Origin: an uncultured Ignavibacteria bacterium
GTDB taxonomy: Bacteria; Bacteroidota; Ignavibacteria; Tepidaquicellales; Tepidaquicellaceae
DNA: 52,277 nt
NCBI GenBank assembly: GCA_937872315.1
Contig: CALMST010000245.1
Location: forward strand, 1 to 52,277
Direction of reading: 5' to 3'
Numbering within the stretch: position 1 is the first letter of the stretch; each line of letters opens with the position of its first letter. This document shows positions 1 to 8,173 of the stretch, one piece after another. A model generated the notes under the pieces. It did no database searches, was not told the DNA's origin, and was given only the letters and a program-made list of their open reading frames with translations. Position numbers and translations under genes: made by a program.

Positions 1-517
1 TAGCTTCTGTAGTTTCCGGAGCTTTAACTTCTGTTACTTCCGGAGCTTTAGCTTCTGTAGTTTCCGGAGCTTTAACTTCTGTTACTTCCGGAGCTTTAGC
101 TTCAGTTGTTTCCGGAGCTTTAGTTTCCGGAGTTTCTGCTTTTGTTTTCTTGGCTAGTTTTCTTCTCTTCTTCTTTTCTCTTGCTATTGCAATTTTAGAT
201 TCTCTTTGTCCTAAGAATTTCTGTAATTCAGATTCGATCTCTTCCGGGGAAGCGCCTTTTTTCTCAAGATAAAGTTTAAGAATTAAACCTTCGCTTTGAA
301 GCAGATTCTTAACGGTATCTGTAGGTTGCGCACCTACTTTCAGCCAGTACTTAACTCGTGTTTCTTTTAGTGTAACCTGCATAGGATCGATATTTGGATT
401 ATATGTTCCAACCGCTTCTATGAATCTTCCGTCTCTCGGAAAACGTGAGTCAGCCGCTACTATCTTATAGATCGGATAGTGCCTCTTTCCCATTCTTTTT
501 AGTCTTAATTTAACCAA
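1..517 (-). CDS. rpsP: 30S ribosomal protein S16, 3' end beyond window
   Basis: Component of the small ribosomal subunit. The minus-strand reading frame begins [19 protein letters not shown] after a TTG start at 517-515, the invariant S16 N-terminus; starting at the internal ATG (MGKRHYP) would remove conserved residues. The core S16 domain covers about residues 1-85. It is followed by a Lys/Arg-rich helix-like stretch and then an alternating eight-residue repeat (KAPETTEA / KAPEVTEV) that continues to the window edge. At least 172 codons are present, about twice the length of a plain S16; long charged C-terminal extensions are known on S16 of Bacteroidota relatives. It lies 54 bases downstream of ffh on the same strand, the familiar ffh-rpsP order that usually continues to rimM, trmD and rplS. 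No clear Shine-Dalgarno is visible. Confidence 0.95.
   Translation of the reverse strand, partial: MVKLRLKRMGKRHYPIYKIVAADSRFPRDGRFIEAVGTYNPNIDPMQVTLKETRVKYWLKVGAQPTDTVKNLLQSEGLILKLYLEKKGASPEEIESELQKFLGQRESKIAIAREKKKRRKLAKKTKAETPETKAPETTEAKAPEVTEVKAPETTEAKAPEVTEVKAPETTEA
2..121 (-). repeat. 24-bp tandem repeats inside rpsP (five units)
   Basis: Five contiguous 24-bp units occupy 2-25, 26-49, 50-73, 74-97 and 98-121, alternating between two variants to give a 48-bp higher-order period. They encode the [16 protein letters not shown] octapeptides of the S16 tail. The array continues past the left edge and a partial unit follows at 122 onward. The units are nearly identical at DNA level, which suggests recent slippage or recombination. 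Confidence 0.9.
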
Positions 518-571
518 TGTTTATTTTTTTTGTTTTTTAATTTATTAATAAAAATTTTCCGTTGTAACGGA

Positions 572-1924
572 CTATGCTTTAAACTCTTTCATTAAATTTG
601 CCGGTAATTTCATTTTCTTCATTAATCCTCTGCCTTGATCTCGGTTAAATTGTTTCATCATTTTCTGCATATCTTCGAATTGCTTTATGACTCTGTTGAC
701 CTGCTGAATGGGATTTCCGCTACCGTCTGCGATCCTTCTTCTTCTGGAGCCGTTTAGTAAATTCGGATTTTCTCTTTCTTTATTTGTCATAGATAAAATT
801 ACTGATTCCACTTTGGTCAAAGCCGAATCATCAACTTCCTGATTCTTTAACATCTTATTTGCCCCTGGAATCATGGAGATCAGACTTGACAGCGATCCCA
901 TTTTTTTTATCTGATTCATATAAGACAGGAAATCATTAAAATCAAATTTGTTTTTTCTAAGCTTTTCTTCAAGCTTTCCGCTCTCGGACATGTCAAACTC
1001 GGTCTGGGCTTTTTCAACAAATGAAACAATGTCACCCATTCCAAGAATTCTTGATGCCATTCTGTCAGGATGGAACTGCTCTATTGCATCGAGCTTCTCA
1101 CCGATCCCTGCAAACTTTACAGGTACATTTACAACTGCCTTGATCGATAATGCCGCTCCGCCTCTTGTGTCTCCGTCTAACTTTGTTAATATTACACCGT
1201 CATAATTTAATTTATCATGAAATGCCTTTGCAGTATTAACGGCATCCTGACCAGTCATCGAATCAACTACAAATAAAAGCTCTTCCGGATCAAGAGCATC
1301 TTTTATCTTTGACACCTCATTCATCATCTCATCATCTATCGCAAGACGTCCTGCAGTATCAATTATTAATGTATCCCTAGCATTATCCTTAGCATACTGA
1401 ACTGCATCTTTTGAAATTTTCAGAACATCTTTTTCTTCAAGGTCAGAATAAACAGGAACACCTGCCTGTTTACCAAGGATCCTGAGCTGCTCAATAGCAG
1501 CAGGTCTGTAAACGTCGCATGCTGCCAGCAAAGGATTTCGCCCTTTGGCTTTCAAATATTTTGCAAGCTTTGCCGAAAAAGTCGTTTTACCTGAACCCTG
1601 TAGACCAACCATCATTATCACGGAAGGAATTCTGTCTGAAAATTTAATATCAGCTTTATCAGAACCCATTAGTGTAATGAGTTCATCATTTATAATTTTT
1701 ACTATAAGCTGTCCGGGAGTAATGCTTGTTAAAACATTCTGTCCGAGTGATTTTTCCCTGACATCATTTATAAACTTACTGACTACTTTGTAATTAACAT
1801 CTGCATCAAACAGGACACGACGAACCTCACGCAGAGACTCATCAATGTTCTTATCATTGATCTTTCCCTGCCCGCGGATCTTTTTTAAAACGCCATCGAG
1901 CTTATTTGTTAAGTCGTCTAACAA
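572..1924 (-). CDS. ffh: Signal recognition particle protein Ffh (SRP54)
   Basis: GTPase that binds 4.5S RNA and signal sequences and targets ribosomes to FtsY and SecYEG. The 450-residue length is normal. Domains in order: N-terminal helical bundle (about 1-90), NG GTPase domain with P-loop GLQGSGKTT near residue 108, DTAGRL (G3) and TKLDGDTRGG (G4 region), then the methionine-rich M domain (about 325-450) with the RNA-binding SRRRRIADGSG segment. The start is TTG at 1924-1922 (LDDLTNKLDG follows). It is followed by rpsP on the same strand, probably as one transcript. Confidence 0.97.
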   Translation of the reverse strand: MLDDLTNKLDGVLKKIRGQGKINDKNIDESLREVRRVLFDADVNYKVVSKFINDVREKSLGQNVLTSITPGQLIVKIINDELITLMGSDKADIKFSDRIPSVIMMVGLQGSGKTTFSAKLAKYLKAKGRNPLLAACDVYRPAAIEQLRILGKQAGVPVYSDLEEKDVLKISKDAVQYAKDNARDTLIIDTAGRLAIDDEMMNEVSKIKDALDPEELLFVVDSMTGQDAVNTAKAFHDKLNYDGVILTKLDGDTRGGAALSIKAVVNVPVKFAGIGEKLDAIEQFHPDRMASRILGMGDIVSFVEKAQTEFDMSESGKLEEKLRKNKFDFNDFLSYMNQIKKMGSLSSLISMIPGANKMLKNQEVDDSALTKVESVILSMTNKERENPNLLNGSRRRRIADGSGNPIQQVNRVIKQFEDMQKMMKQFNRDQGRGLMKKMKLPANLMKEFKA

Positions 1925-2740
1925 AACGCAGTTATAGTAATTTAATTATACAGGTGCATAAAATACCAATATAAATGAATTTTATCAAGGAAGTTAATTT
2001 AAGTCAGGCTAAACATCATTTTATTATCAGATATCAGGAGTCTGGGATGATTAAGATGATTAAATTGGGATTTTAGTGGCTTTAAATTTTGGATTTTTGA
2101 TCTTACTCTTTCAGAGTATCTCCCGTTCTATTGAAGAATTCAGAAAAGCGCATTATACTTCTGCGCATTTTATAAAATTTTATAGTGTGACTCATGTTCA
2201 ATGTTTACTGTATTGAATCCCATTTCAATCTGCTCATTAAAAAACATTTCAAAAACTGTAATATCAGTCCGCCTGGGTTAAATAATATTTTGAGTAAGCA
2301 ATTTATTTCATAGCAGGCGAGAAACGGGGATCACGGAATTACATTTATCTGTCTCGGAAATCGGATTTTATGTTTTAGATATAAGAAAGTGATTTGTTTA
2401 ATATGAGGAACTGTGTTGATGATTAAAAATTTTGCCTTAAAAGTATGTAGATTTTTAATTAGCGCAGCCAAATTTCTTGATCAACTATTTCTGTCCGAAA
2501 AAATATCATTATAATTATCCATTGAATATTCAAAAAAAATAACTGATTTTACACGCAACCAATCCAAAAACAAAAGTTAAAATTAAACAGAAGAGCTACT
2601 TTTTATTAAGTAACTTAAATTCATTTTATCTGAATAAAACATTAAACGTAATTCAGATAATCTGATTAAATTGTTTTTTTAATTTTTCTACAAAAAAAAC
2701 ACACTGGCAACACATTTATTAAACAAACAAAACAAGCGAA
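1925..2740. other. Long intergenic region with no recognised gene
   Basis: Divergent 816-base spacer between ffh (minus) and the Asp-box gene (plus). No open frame of useful length with family similarity is visible. A 9-base tandem duplication (gatgattaa) lies at 2046-2063. The last 150 bases are very AT-rich and presumably hold the promoter of the downstream gene, but I cannot place one convincingly. The rest could be degraded coding sequence. Confidence 0.6.
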
Positions 2741-5230
2741 ATGAAAGCAATGTTTACAATTGTGATCATGCTGTTCGTGGTATTTACCGGAACAACTTTT
2801 TCACAGGACAAACAGGATTGGAAATACATGCATCCAACTCCTCAAAACAACATTTTACGTAAAGTAAAAATGGTTGATGAAAATACCTGGGTAACTACAG
2901 GAGCTAATGGTAATTTCATGAAGTCAACTAATGCAGGACTAAACTGGTACTTCCAGTTTTTCTGTGGTAAAGTTACTGCAAATACACTTGCAACAACTCA
3001 GAATTATGACCTGTGGTTTTTTGATGGTAACACAGGTATCGTCACCGGTGATCAGGGATTCTTCGGAAGAACTGTTAATGGAGGTGTAACTTTCGATTCA
3101 GCTTATTCATATCTTATTCCGACCAATTCAAGAAACTGGTCAGTATGGTTTGCAGATGCAAATACCGGATACATCGGATCAGGAAGTCAGAATTCATTCA
3201 CTACTACTATTCTGAAGACAACAAATGCCGGACTAAGCTGGACTAAAGTTTATCAGGATCTTTCCGGATCTACAAGCTATCTGACTTCTCTAGGCGGAGT
3301 CGGAAATACAATTTGCGCAGCCTGGACAAACGGTTCCATTGTAAGATCTTCAGATGCAGGTGCTACGTGGACAGTTTTAGCTGGTGTAAACAATCCAAAT
3401 ACAAACAGTATAGAATTTGCAGATGCAAATAACGGATTTTCTGCAGGAGGCGCAGGTACTTTTTCAAGAACAACAGATGCAGGACTTACATGGACCATAT
3501 TACCATCTCCACAGGTTGACTGGTCATATTTTCAGGTAAAAGTTGTTTCCTTAAATGAAATTTATCTGATCGGTGATGCAAGTAATTTATACAAGTCCAC
3601 TGATCAGGGAACTACCTGGAGCACTTTGCCAATCAATGTTACAGGTCCGGCAGTTACATTTGTATGGTATTCACTGGATCATTACGGTTCTACCTATGTC
3701 TTATCAGGTGATTATGGTATCATTGCAAAATCAACTGACGGCTGCGCTACATGGACGGCACCGGGATATAAATCTCTGACTACAAGATTCGGATCACAAA
3801 TAACAACAATTCCGGGAACCAGTAAATACTGGATCGCAGGAGGAGCTTTTCCATTCGGATCTACTCAGGGACAAATAATGTATTCTTCGAACAGCGGAAC
3901 AGACTGGGAATTACGTGATCTTGGTGTAACTGGAGATCTTCAGGCTATTTCAATGATCAATGAAAATACAGGTTATGCAAGCGGAACAAATAATCAGGTA
4001 TTTAAAACAACCAATGGAGGATTGAACTGGTTTGCAAAAACAAGTCCATCCCCAAATGCAACTTCACAATTGTATTCATGTGAATTTGTTGATGAAAATA
4101 CAGGCTGGGTATTTGTTAATTTCTCAACTGTAGCAGGCGGTAATGTTTTTAAGACAACAAACGGCGGTGATAACTGGACTCAATATTCAACAGGAGCATC
4201 AAGCGAAAATATTTATGCGGCAGATATGGTAGATGCTAATACAGGATTCTGTGTAATGAATCAGTCAAACAGACCGATTTACAGAACAACAAACGGAGGT
4301 GTAAACTGGACCGGAGCAACCACAACAGGATTTACAGGTTCAATTCACGGTATCTCTTCACCTGACGGAATCACAGTTTATGCCTGTCAGAGTTCAGGTA
4401 CAAACAGACTGGCTAAATCAACTAACGGTGGAGTAAACTGGACTCTCATAACTTTACCTGCAAATGCAAATTTTTCTTATGTAAGCTTTAAAGATGCAAA
4501 TACAGGTTATGTATCAGGAAACAGTACCGCTTCTATCTGCAGAACTACAGACGGCGGAGTTACCTGGACTTTCCAGAATACACATAATGTCACTAACACT
4601 ACTGTATTTGTTTCACAGGGCGATACTGCATGGGCTTTAGGTGGTAACGGAGCAATTATGAGATATATCGGAGACAATAATCCGATCACGCTCAATTTAA
4701 CTGTTGCCCTGGAAGCTATGTATCCGATTGTTCCAAATGAACTGGTACGAACAGATCCGGTAACTGTATATCTGAGAAACGCAAGCGCACCATATGCAAT
4801 TGTTGACTCTGCAACAGCGAATATAGATTCACTTACCTTTACAGGACAGTTCACTTTCTCAAATGCTTCATCAGGTCAGTATTACATAGTTGCAAAGCAT
4901 TTTAATTCCTTGGAGACATGGAGCAGAAGCGGCGGAGAGACAATGCTGGCAGGCGGAACATATAACTATGATTTTACCAACCTGAGTTCTAAAGCATACG
5001 GAAACAATATGGTACTCAAAGGATCAAAGTATTGTATCTATTCAGGAGATGTCAACAATGACGGATTAATAGACCTTACCGATCTGGTAGCTACTTATAA
5101 TGATGCAGTTTCATTTGTATCCGGAAGTTATGTAATCACAGATATAAATGCTGATAATATAGTTGATCTTGGTGACGTATTGATCGTAAATAATAATACT
5201 TCAATATTTGTCAGTGTGGCAAAACCATAA
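2741..5230 (+). CDS. Secreted Asp-box/Ycf48-like repeat protein with dockerin-like C-terminus
   Basis: An 829-residue exported protein. A signal peptide (about residues 1-21, hydrophobic IVIMLFVVFTG) is followed by about 13 Asp-box (BNR) turns of the form [ST]T[ND]xGxxW, such as TTNGGVNWT, typical of a beta-propeller of the sialidase/Ycf48 (photosystem II stability factor-like) fold. Such folds in this lineage are usually of unknown ligand. The last 65 residues contain two Asp/Asn-rich calcium-loop motifs (GDVNNDGLIDLTDL and DINADNIVDLGDV) resembling a type I dockerin pair, and the protein ends SIFVSVAKP. No canonical T9SS domain is present. It is monocistronic and followed by a strong terminator. 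Specific function unknown. Confidence 0.8.
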   Translation: MKAMFTIVIMLFVVFTGTTFSQDKQDWKYMHPTPQNNILRKVKMVDENTWVTTGANGNFMKSTNAGLNWYFQFFCGKVTANTLATTQNYDLWFFDGNTGIVTGDQGFFGRTVNGGVTFDSAYSYLIPTNSRNWSVWFADANTGYIGSGSQNSFTTTILKTTNAGLSWTKVYQDLSGSTSYLTSLGGVGNTICAAWTNGSIVRSSDAGATWTVLAGVNNPNTNSIEFADANNGFSAGGAGTFSRTTDAGLTWTILPSPQVDWSYFQVKVVSLNEIYLIGDASNLYKSTDQGTTWSTLPINVTGPAVTFVWYSLDHYGSTYVLSGDYGIIAKSTDGCATWTAPGYKSLTTRFGSQITTIPGTSKYWIAGGAFPFGSTQGQIMYSSNSGTDWELRDLGVTGDLQAISMINENTGYASGTNNQVFKTTNGGLNWFAKTSPSPNATSQLYSCEFVDENTGWVFVNFSTVAGGNVFKTTNGGDNWTQYSTGASSENIYAADMVDANTGFCVMNQSNRPIYRTTNGGVNWTGATTTGFTGSIHGISSPDGITVYACQSSGTNRLAKSTNGGVNWTLITLPANANFSYVSFKDANTGYVSGNSTASICRTTDGGVTWTFQNTHNVTNTTVFVSQGDTAWALGGNGAIMRYIGDNNPITLNLTVALEAMYPIVPNELVRTDPVTVYLRNASAPYAIVDSATANIDSLTFTGQFTFSNASSGQYYIVAKHFNSLETWSRSGGETMLAGGTYNYDFTNLSSKAYGNNMVLKGSKYCIYSGDVNNDGLIDLTDLVATYNDAVSFVSGSYVITDINADNIVDLGDVLIVNNNTSIFVSVAKP

Positions 5231-5257
5231 ATGCAATTATATTAAAATATTAATTTC

Positions 5258-5290
5258 AGCCCCGGTGGTTTTTCCTCCGGGGCTTTTTTA
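5258..5290 (+). terminator. Rho-independent terminator after the Asp-box gene
   Basis: AGCCCCGG (5258-5265) pairs perfectly with CCGGGGCT (5277-5284) across an 11-base loop, followed directly by a T-tract (5284-5290). It lies 27 bases after the stop codon at 5230. Confidence 0.9.
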
Positions 5291-5574
5291 TTTTATTCAT
5301 ATATTCTGAAGACAATCACAGGGTGCTTTGTTTGAAAATCAGAATAAAAAATACTGATCTAAGAATGTAAAAATAATTTTCCAACTTTTTTAAATTAATC
5401 TGGCACTGCTGCTTCTGTTCTGCATTTATTGAAATGTAACAGACAGGGTCTGGCTAAGATTATAACAACAATATTTTTTATTGGAATTCATTATGAAATT
5501 TATTTAACTTGTCCTGTGGCATGCGATTTCAAATTTGATAACCATCTATTGCATAATTTATCTTTTATAATAAA
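5291..5574. other. Spacer before rnhB
   Basis: About 284 AT-rich bases between the terminator and rnhB. I see no open frame, RNA or clear promoter. The rnhB promoter must lie here because the upstream gene is terminated. Confidence 0.5.
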
Positions 5575-6153
5575 ATGCTGATCTGCGGAATTGATGAAGC
5601 CGGAAGGGGACCTCTTGCGGGACCTGTGGTGGCTGCTGCTGTTGTTTTTGAGGATAACTTTATAATGGAGGGAGTTAAAGATTCGAAGGTGTTAACGGAA
5701 TTTCAGAGAGATGAATATTTTTTGAAAATTACTGAAATGTGCCTTGATTACAAAGTGATCGAAATCAGTAATGTTGAAATTGATGAGATCAATATTCTTC
5801 AGGCAACTATGAAAGCGATGTATCTTGCATTAAAGAGCCTTAATGTGAAACCAGAAAAATATCTTATAGACGGAAATTATTTTAAACTGCCGGGAAAGTA
5901 TCAGACAGAAATTAATTATGAAACAATTGTAAAAGGAGATTCAAAAGTGTTTGCCATTTCGGCGGCTTCGGTCCTGGCGAAAGTAACAAGAGACAGGATC
6001 ATGAAAGAAAATCATTTGAAATTTCCCGGATATGAATTTGGCAGACATAAAGGTTACGCAACAAAACTGCATGATGAAAGAATAAAACAGCTGGGCTTGT
6101 GTGAAATTCACAGAAGAAGTTTCTGCAGTAAGTATTTAAAGGAATCAGTATGA
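5575..6153 (+). CDS. rnhB: Ribonuclease HII
   Basis: Endonuclease that cleaves the RNA strand of RNA:DNA hybrids, including single ribonucleotides in DNA. The 192-residue length is normal. The N-terminal signature GIDEAGRGPLAGPVV carries the catalytic Asp6-Glu7 pair. YLIDGN (about 95-100) supplies the third acidic residue and KVTRDR the fourth. The C-terminal GRHKGYATKLH motif is typical of the type 2 family. The ATG at 5575 directly precedes the signature. The stop overlaps the start of the yraN-like gene by four bases (ATGA), so the two are translationally coupled, a common rnhB-yraN arrangement. Confidence 0.97.
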   Translation: MLICGIDEAGRGPLAGPVVAAAVVFEDNFIMEGVKDSKVLTEFQRDEYFLKITEMCLDYKVIEISNVEIDEINILQATMKAMYLALKSLNVKPEKYLIDGNYFKLPGKYQTEINYETIVKGDSKVFAISAASVLAKVTRDRIMKENHLKFPGYEFGRHKGYATKLHDERIKQLGLCEIHRRSFCSKYLKESV

Positions 6154-6518
6154 AATGCATATATAAAAACCGGCTCGGCGCAAACGGTGAACTCATTGCG
6201 AAAAAATATTTAGCGGATAAAAATTATAGATTCATTAAAAATAATTACAGGTACGAAAGAGCGGAAGTGGATCTCATATTTGAAGATGTAAAGAATAAGA
6301 TCCTGATATTCGCTGAAGTAAAAACAAGGAGGAATAAAAATTTCGGTAAACCTGAAGATGCGATAAACTTTACGAAACAGGAACACATAAAAAAAGCCGC
6401 AATGGGTTTTGTAAGTGAAAATGAAAAATTCTCAGACCATGACCTCAGAATAGATGTAATAAGTATTTTACTCAAAGATGGAAAAGCAGAAATAGAGCAT
6501 TTTGAAAATGCATTCTGA
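6150..6518 (+). CDS. yraN: YraN/UPF0102 endonuclease-like protein
   Basis: A 122-residue protein of the UPF0102 family, which has a restriction-endonuclease-like (PD-(D/E)xK) fold. The conserved motifs are visible: GANGELIAKKYL near the N-terminus, RYERAEVDLIFED (ERAEVDLI is the GEIDLI-type element) and FAEVKTRRNKNFG, which carries the E-V-K active-site element. The biochemical role is not settled; some members process nucleic acid and many sit beside rnhB or rsmI. It overlaps rnhB by four bases and probably depends on translation of that gene. Confidence 0.9.
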   Translation: MKCIYKNRLGANGELIAKKYLADKNYRFIKNNYRYERAEVDLIFEDVKNKILIFAEVKTRRNKNFGKPEDAINFTKQEHIKKAAMGFVSENEKFSDHDLRIDVISILLKDGKAEIEHFENAF

Positions 6519-6573
6519 GTTTGGTTGTTTGTTAATTGTGTTAATTATGTTAATTGATAAAAAATTAAGCAAA

Positions 6574-6622
6574 AATACCTAATACCTAATACCTAATACT
6601 CAATACCCAATACCCAATACTG
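6574..6622. repeat. Heptanucleotide tandem repeat, locus A
   Basis: Seven consecutive 7-base units of the form aatacNN (three aatacct, then aatactc, two aataccc, aatactg). The array ends at 6622, one base from the stop codon of the minus-strand gene that begins at 6624. It shares the AATAC core with loci at 35914 and 41280. Confidence 0.9.
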
Positions 6623-6623
6623 A

Positions 6624-7460
6624 TCAAAAAGTAAACGTCATCCCCAGTTTAAAAGTATTATACCTGAGAGGTGCAACGCTTGTAAACGGCCAGTTCATCT
6701 GATTTTTTCTCAATTGATAGAAACCGTATTCATAAGCATTTCTCAGGACAAAATTCACAAAGCTACCTGCAACCGGTGTATTCTTCATTATTTGTCTTGT
6801 GAATCCATCGATCAGAAAAAGTCCGCTGTATTCAATCACGGAACTCATTAATTGTTTACCAAAAAGGGATCTTGGGTAAACATCAGAGATCTCATATTTC
6901 GGCTGAATGGAAAATCCCTGAGTGATCTGAAAATTTATGCCTGCTTCAGTGGATGTTCCGAACCTGAATGAACCGTCAAAATCCGCAAGAGCCTGAATTT
7001 CGTCAGGAGTTGCAAAAGTCTGATCGTATGTGAGTTGTGTCCAGGCGAAAGAATTTGAGCTGTATGGAAGTATTGAAAAGTTACCGGTCTTTACGCCATA
7101 ACCTTTTTTATCACCGACACCAAAACTCCACATGTCATTACTTAAACCGGGATTATCAGATCTTGAATAATTGTCTGATGAAGCATTGCGGAGAAACAGA
7201 TAATTGTTTCTGTAATTGATGATATTTTTCCCGTATTTACTTATGTTTTGCTTGGTGAATCCGAGTTTCATTTCTATCATACCGGCATTTGCGAGATTAT
7301 TATCATTCCCGTTGATACTGAGCCCGGAGAGACCGTAAGAGATCTCGATTGAAGGTTTTCTTAAGTATTTTTTAAAGTCTATGCTTGAAGATTTATTTTG
7401 TGCGAAAGATAAGTTAGAAAGAAGAAACAAAAACGTGAAAGTTACAATTAATCTGATCAT
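6624..7460 (-). CDS. Exported outer-membrane beta-barrel-like protein, function unknown
   Basis: A 278-residue protein. A signal peptide (MIRLIVTFTFLFLLSNLSFAQ, cleavage near residue 20) is followed by a sequence rich in alternating aromatic strands (YGVKTGNFSILPYSSNSFAW), ending KLGMTFTF with a C-terminal Phe as in outer-membrane barrels. I recognise no specific family. It is a single gene between the rnhB-yraN pair and the cold-shock gene, with a heptanucleotide repeat right behind its stop. Outer-membrane localisation is inferred from the signal peptide and terminal residue. Confidence 0.75.
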   Translation of the reverse strand: MIRLIVTFTFLFLLSNLSFAQNKSSSIDFKKYLRKPSIEISYGLSGLSINGNDNNLANAGMIEMKLGFTKQNISKYGKNIINYRNNYLFLRNASSDNYSRSDNPGLSNDMWSFGVGDKKGYGVKTGNFSILPYSSNSFAWTQLTYDQTFATPDEIQALADFDGSFRFGTSTEAGINFQITQGFSIQPKYEISDVYPRSLFGKQLMSSVIEYSGLFLIDGFTRQIMKNTPVAGSFVNFVLRNAYEYGFYQLRKNQMNWPFTSVAPLRYNTFKLGMTFTF

Positions 7461-7626
7461 ATCATTTACTCCTTATTATTTATGTAATTAATATAATTAA
7501 TATTTTTAAAAAATCTTAATTATAAATTATAAAATTAGGTTATTTTGAATCAAGTATACTGGTTTAGACGGAAAACCATTAACCAAGGTTTCCGAAAAAA
7601 AACCAAATATTGAAGTGATCCGAATT

Positions 7627-7654
7627 CCAAATCAAAAATCCCAAATCCCAATAT
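7627..7654. repeat. Imperfect heptanucleotide repeat, locus E (weak)
   Basis: Four degenerate 7-base units (ccaaatc, aaaaatc, ccaaatc, ccaatat) in the spacer upstream of the cold-shock gene. The period matches the clearer arrays elsewhere in the window but the core word differs. Confidence 0.4.
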
Positions 7655-7705
7655 TCATGTTTAGGATTTCATGTATTTTAGAAACATCTAAATCATTAAA
7701 CTATC

Positions 7706-7763
7706 CGATTTTTTATAAAAAAATCGATTCTCAATTGACAAAGTAAATATATATAGATATTTT
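7706..7763 (+). promoter_or_regulatory. Candidate cold-shock gene promoter with upstream palindrome
   Basis: A perfect 9-bp inverted repeat, CGATTTTTT (7706-7714) and AAAAAATCG (7718-7726), ends eight bases before a TTGACA at 7735-7740. With a 17-base spacer a TATTTT (7758-7763) could be the -10. This would give a 5' untranslated leader of about 140 bases, the long leader typical of cold-shock mRNAs. The -10 match is mediocre; the palindrome could be an operator or chance AT-rich symmetry. Confidence 0.4.
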
Positions 7764-7908
7764 TACAACGTTCCGGAAATAAATCAGTTGAAAAATATTT
7801 ATTTCTGGCACTTAGTAATGACAAATTCTGCATTTGAAACTGGAATAAATTATTAACCGTCATTGCTGAGCATGTTTCAAGTGCAATAAAAAATATAACG
7901 GAGGAAAA

Positions 7909-8115
7909 ATGCCACAAGGTAAAGTAAAATGGTTTGATGCTAAAAAAGGATACGGATTTGTAGTCACAAGTGACGGAAAAGATGCATTTGTACATTTCGG
8001 CGATGTGATCTCGGATGATTCTTACAAGACTCTCAACGAGGGAGCAGATGTGGAATTTGATATTACTGAAGATGCAAAAGGTCTGAAGGCAACCAATGTC
8101 AGACTAATCAGTTAA
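7909..8115 (+). CDS. Cold-shock domain protein
   Basis: A 68-residue single-stranded nucleic-acid chaperone of the CspA family. It contains the RNP1-like motif KGYGFV and RNP2-like DAFVHF, with the starting sequence PQGKVKWFDAKKGYGFV. The ATG at 7909 has an unusually strong Shine-Dalgarno for this window (GGAGG at 7900-7904). The leader upstream is long and AT-rich. The gene is ended by its own terminator at 8141-8171, so it is probably monocistronic. Confidence 0.97.
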   Translation: MPQGKVKWFDAKKGYGFVVTSDGKDAFVHFGDVISDDSYKTLNEGADVEFDITEDAKGLKATNVRLIS

Positions 8116-8140
8116 TTATTCTTTAAAGAGCTTAAATAAG

Positions 8141-8171
8141 ACCCTAATTGATAGCTTCAGTTAGGGTTTTT
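8141..8171 (+). terminator. Rho-independent terminator after the cold-shock gene
   Basis: ACCCTAATTG (8141-8150) pairs with CAGTTAGGGT (8158-8167) with one G-T wobble, a 7-base loop and a T-tract to 8171. It ends three bases before the GTG start of the next gene. Confidence 0.85.
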
Positions 8172-8173
8172 GA

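Noticed and set aside
2-121. rpsP repeats considered as a CRISPR or minisatellite
   Set aside because: The units are contiguous with no spacers and lie in frame inside S16, coding a regular octapeptide.
948-1205. Open frames on the opposite strand of ffh, and similar antisense frames inside topA, smc and other genes
   Set aside because: They are shadows of strongly supported genes with low-complexity translations and no own signals.
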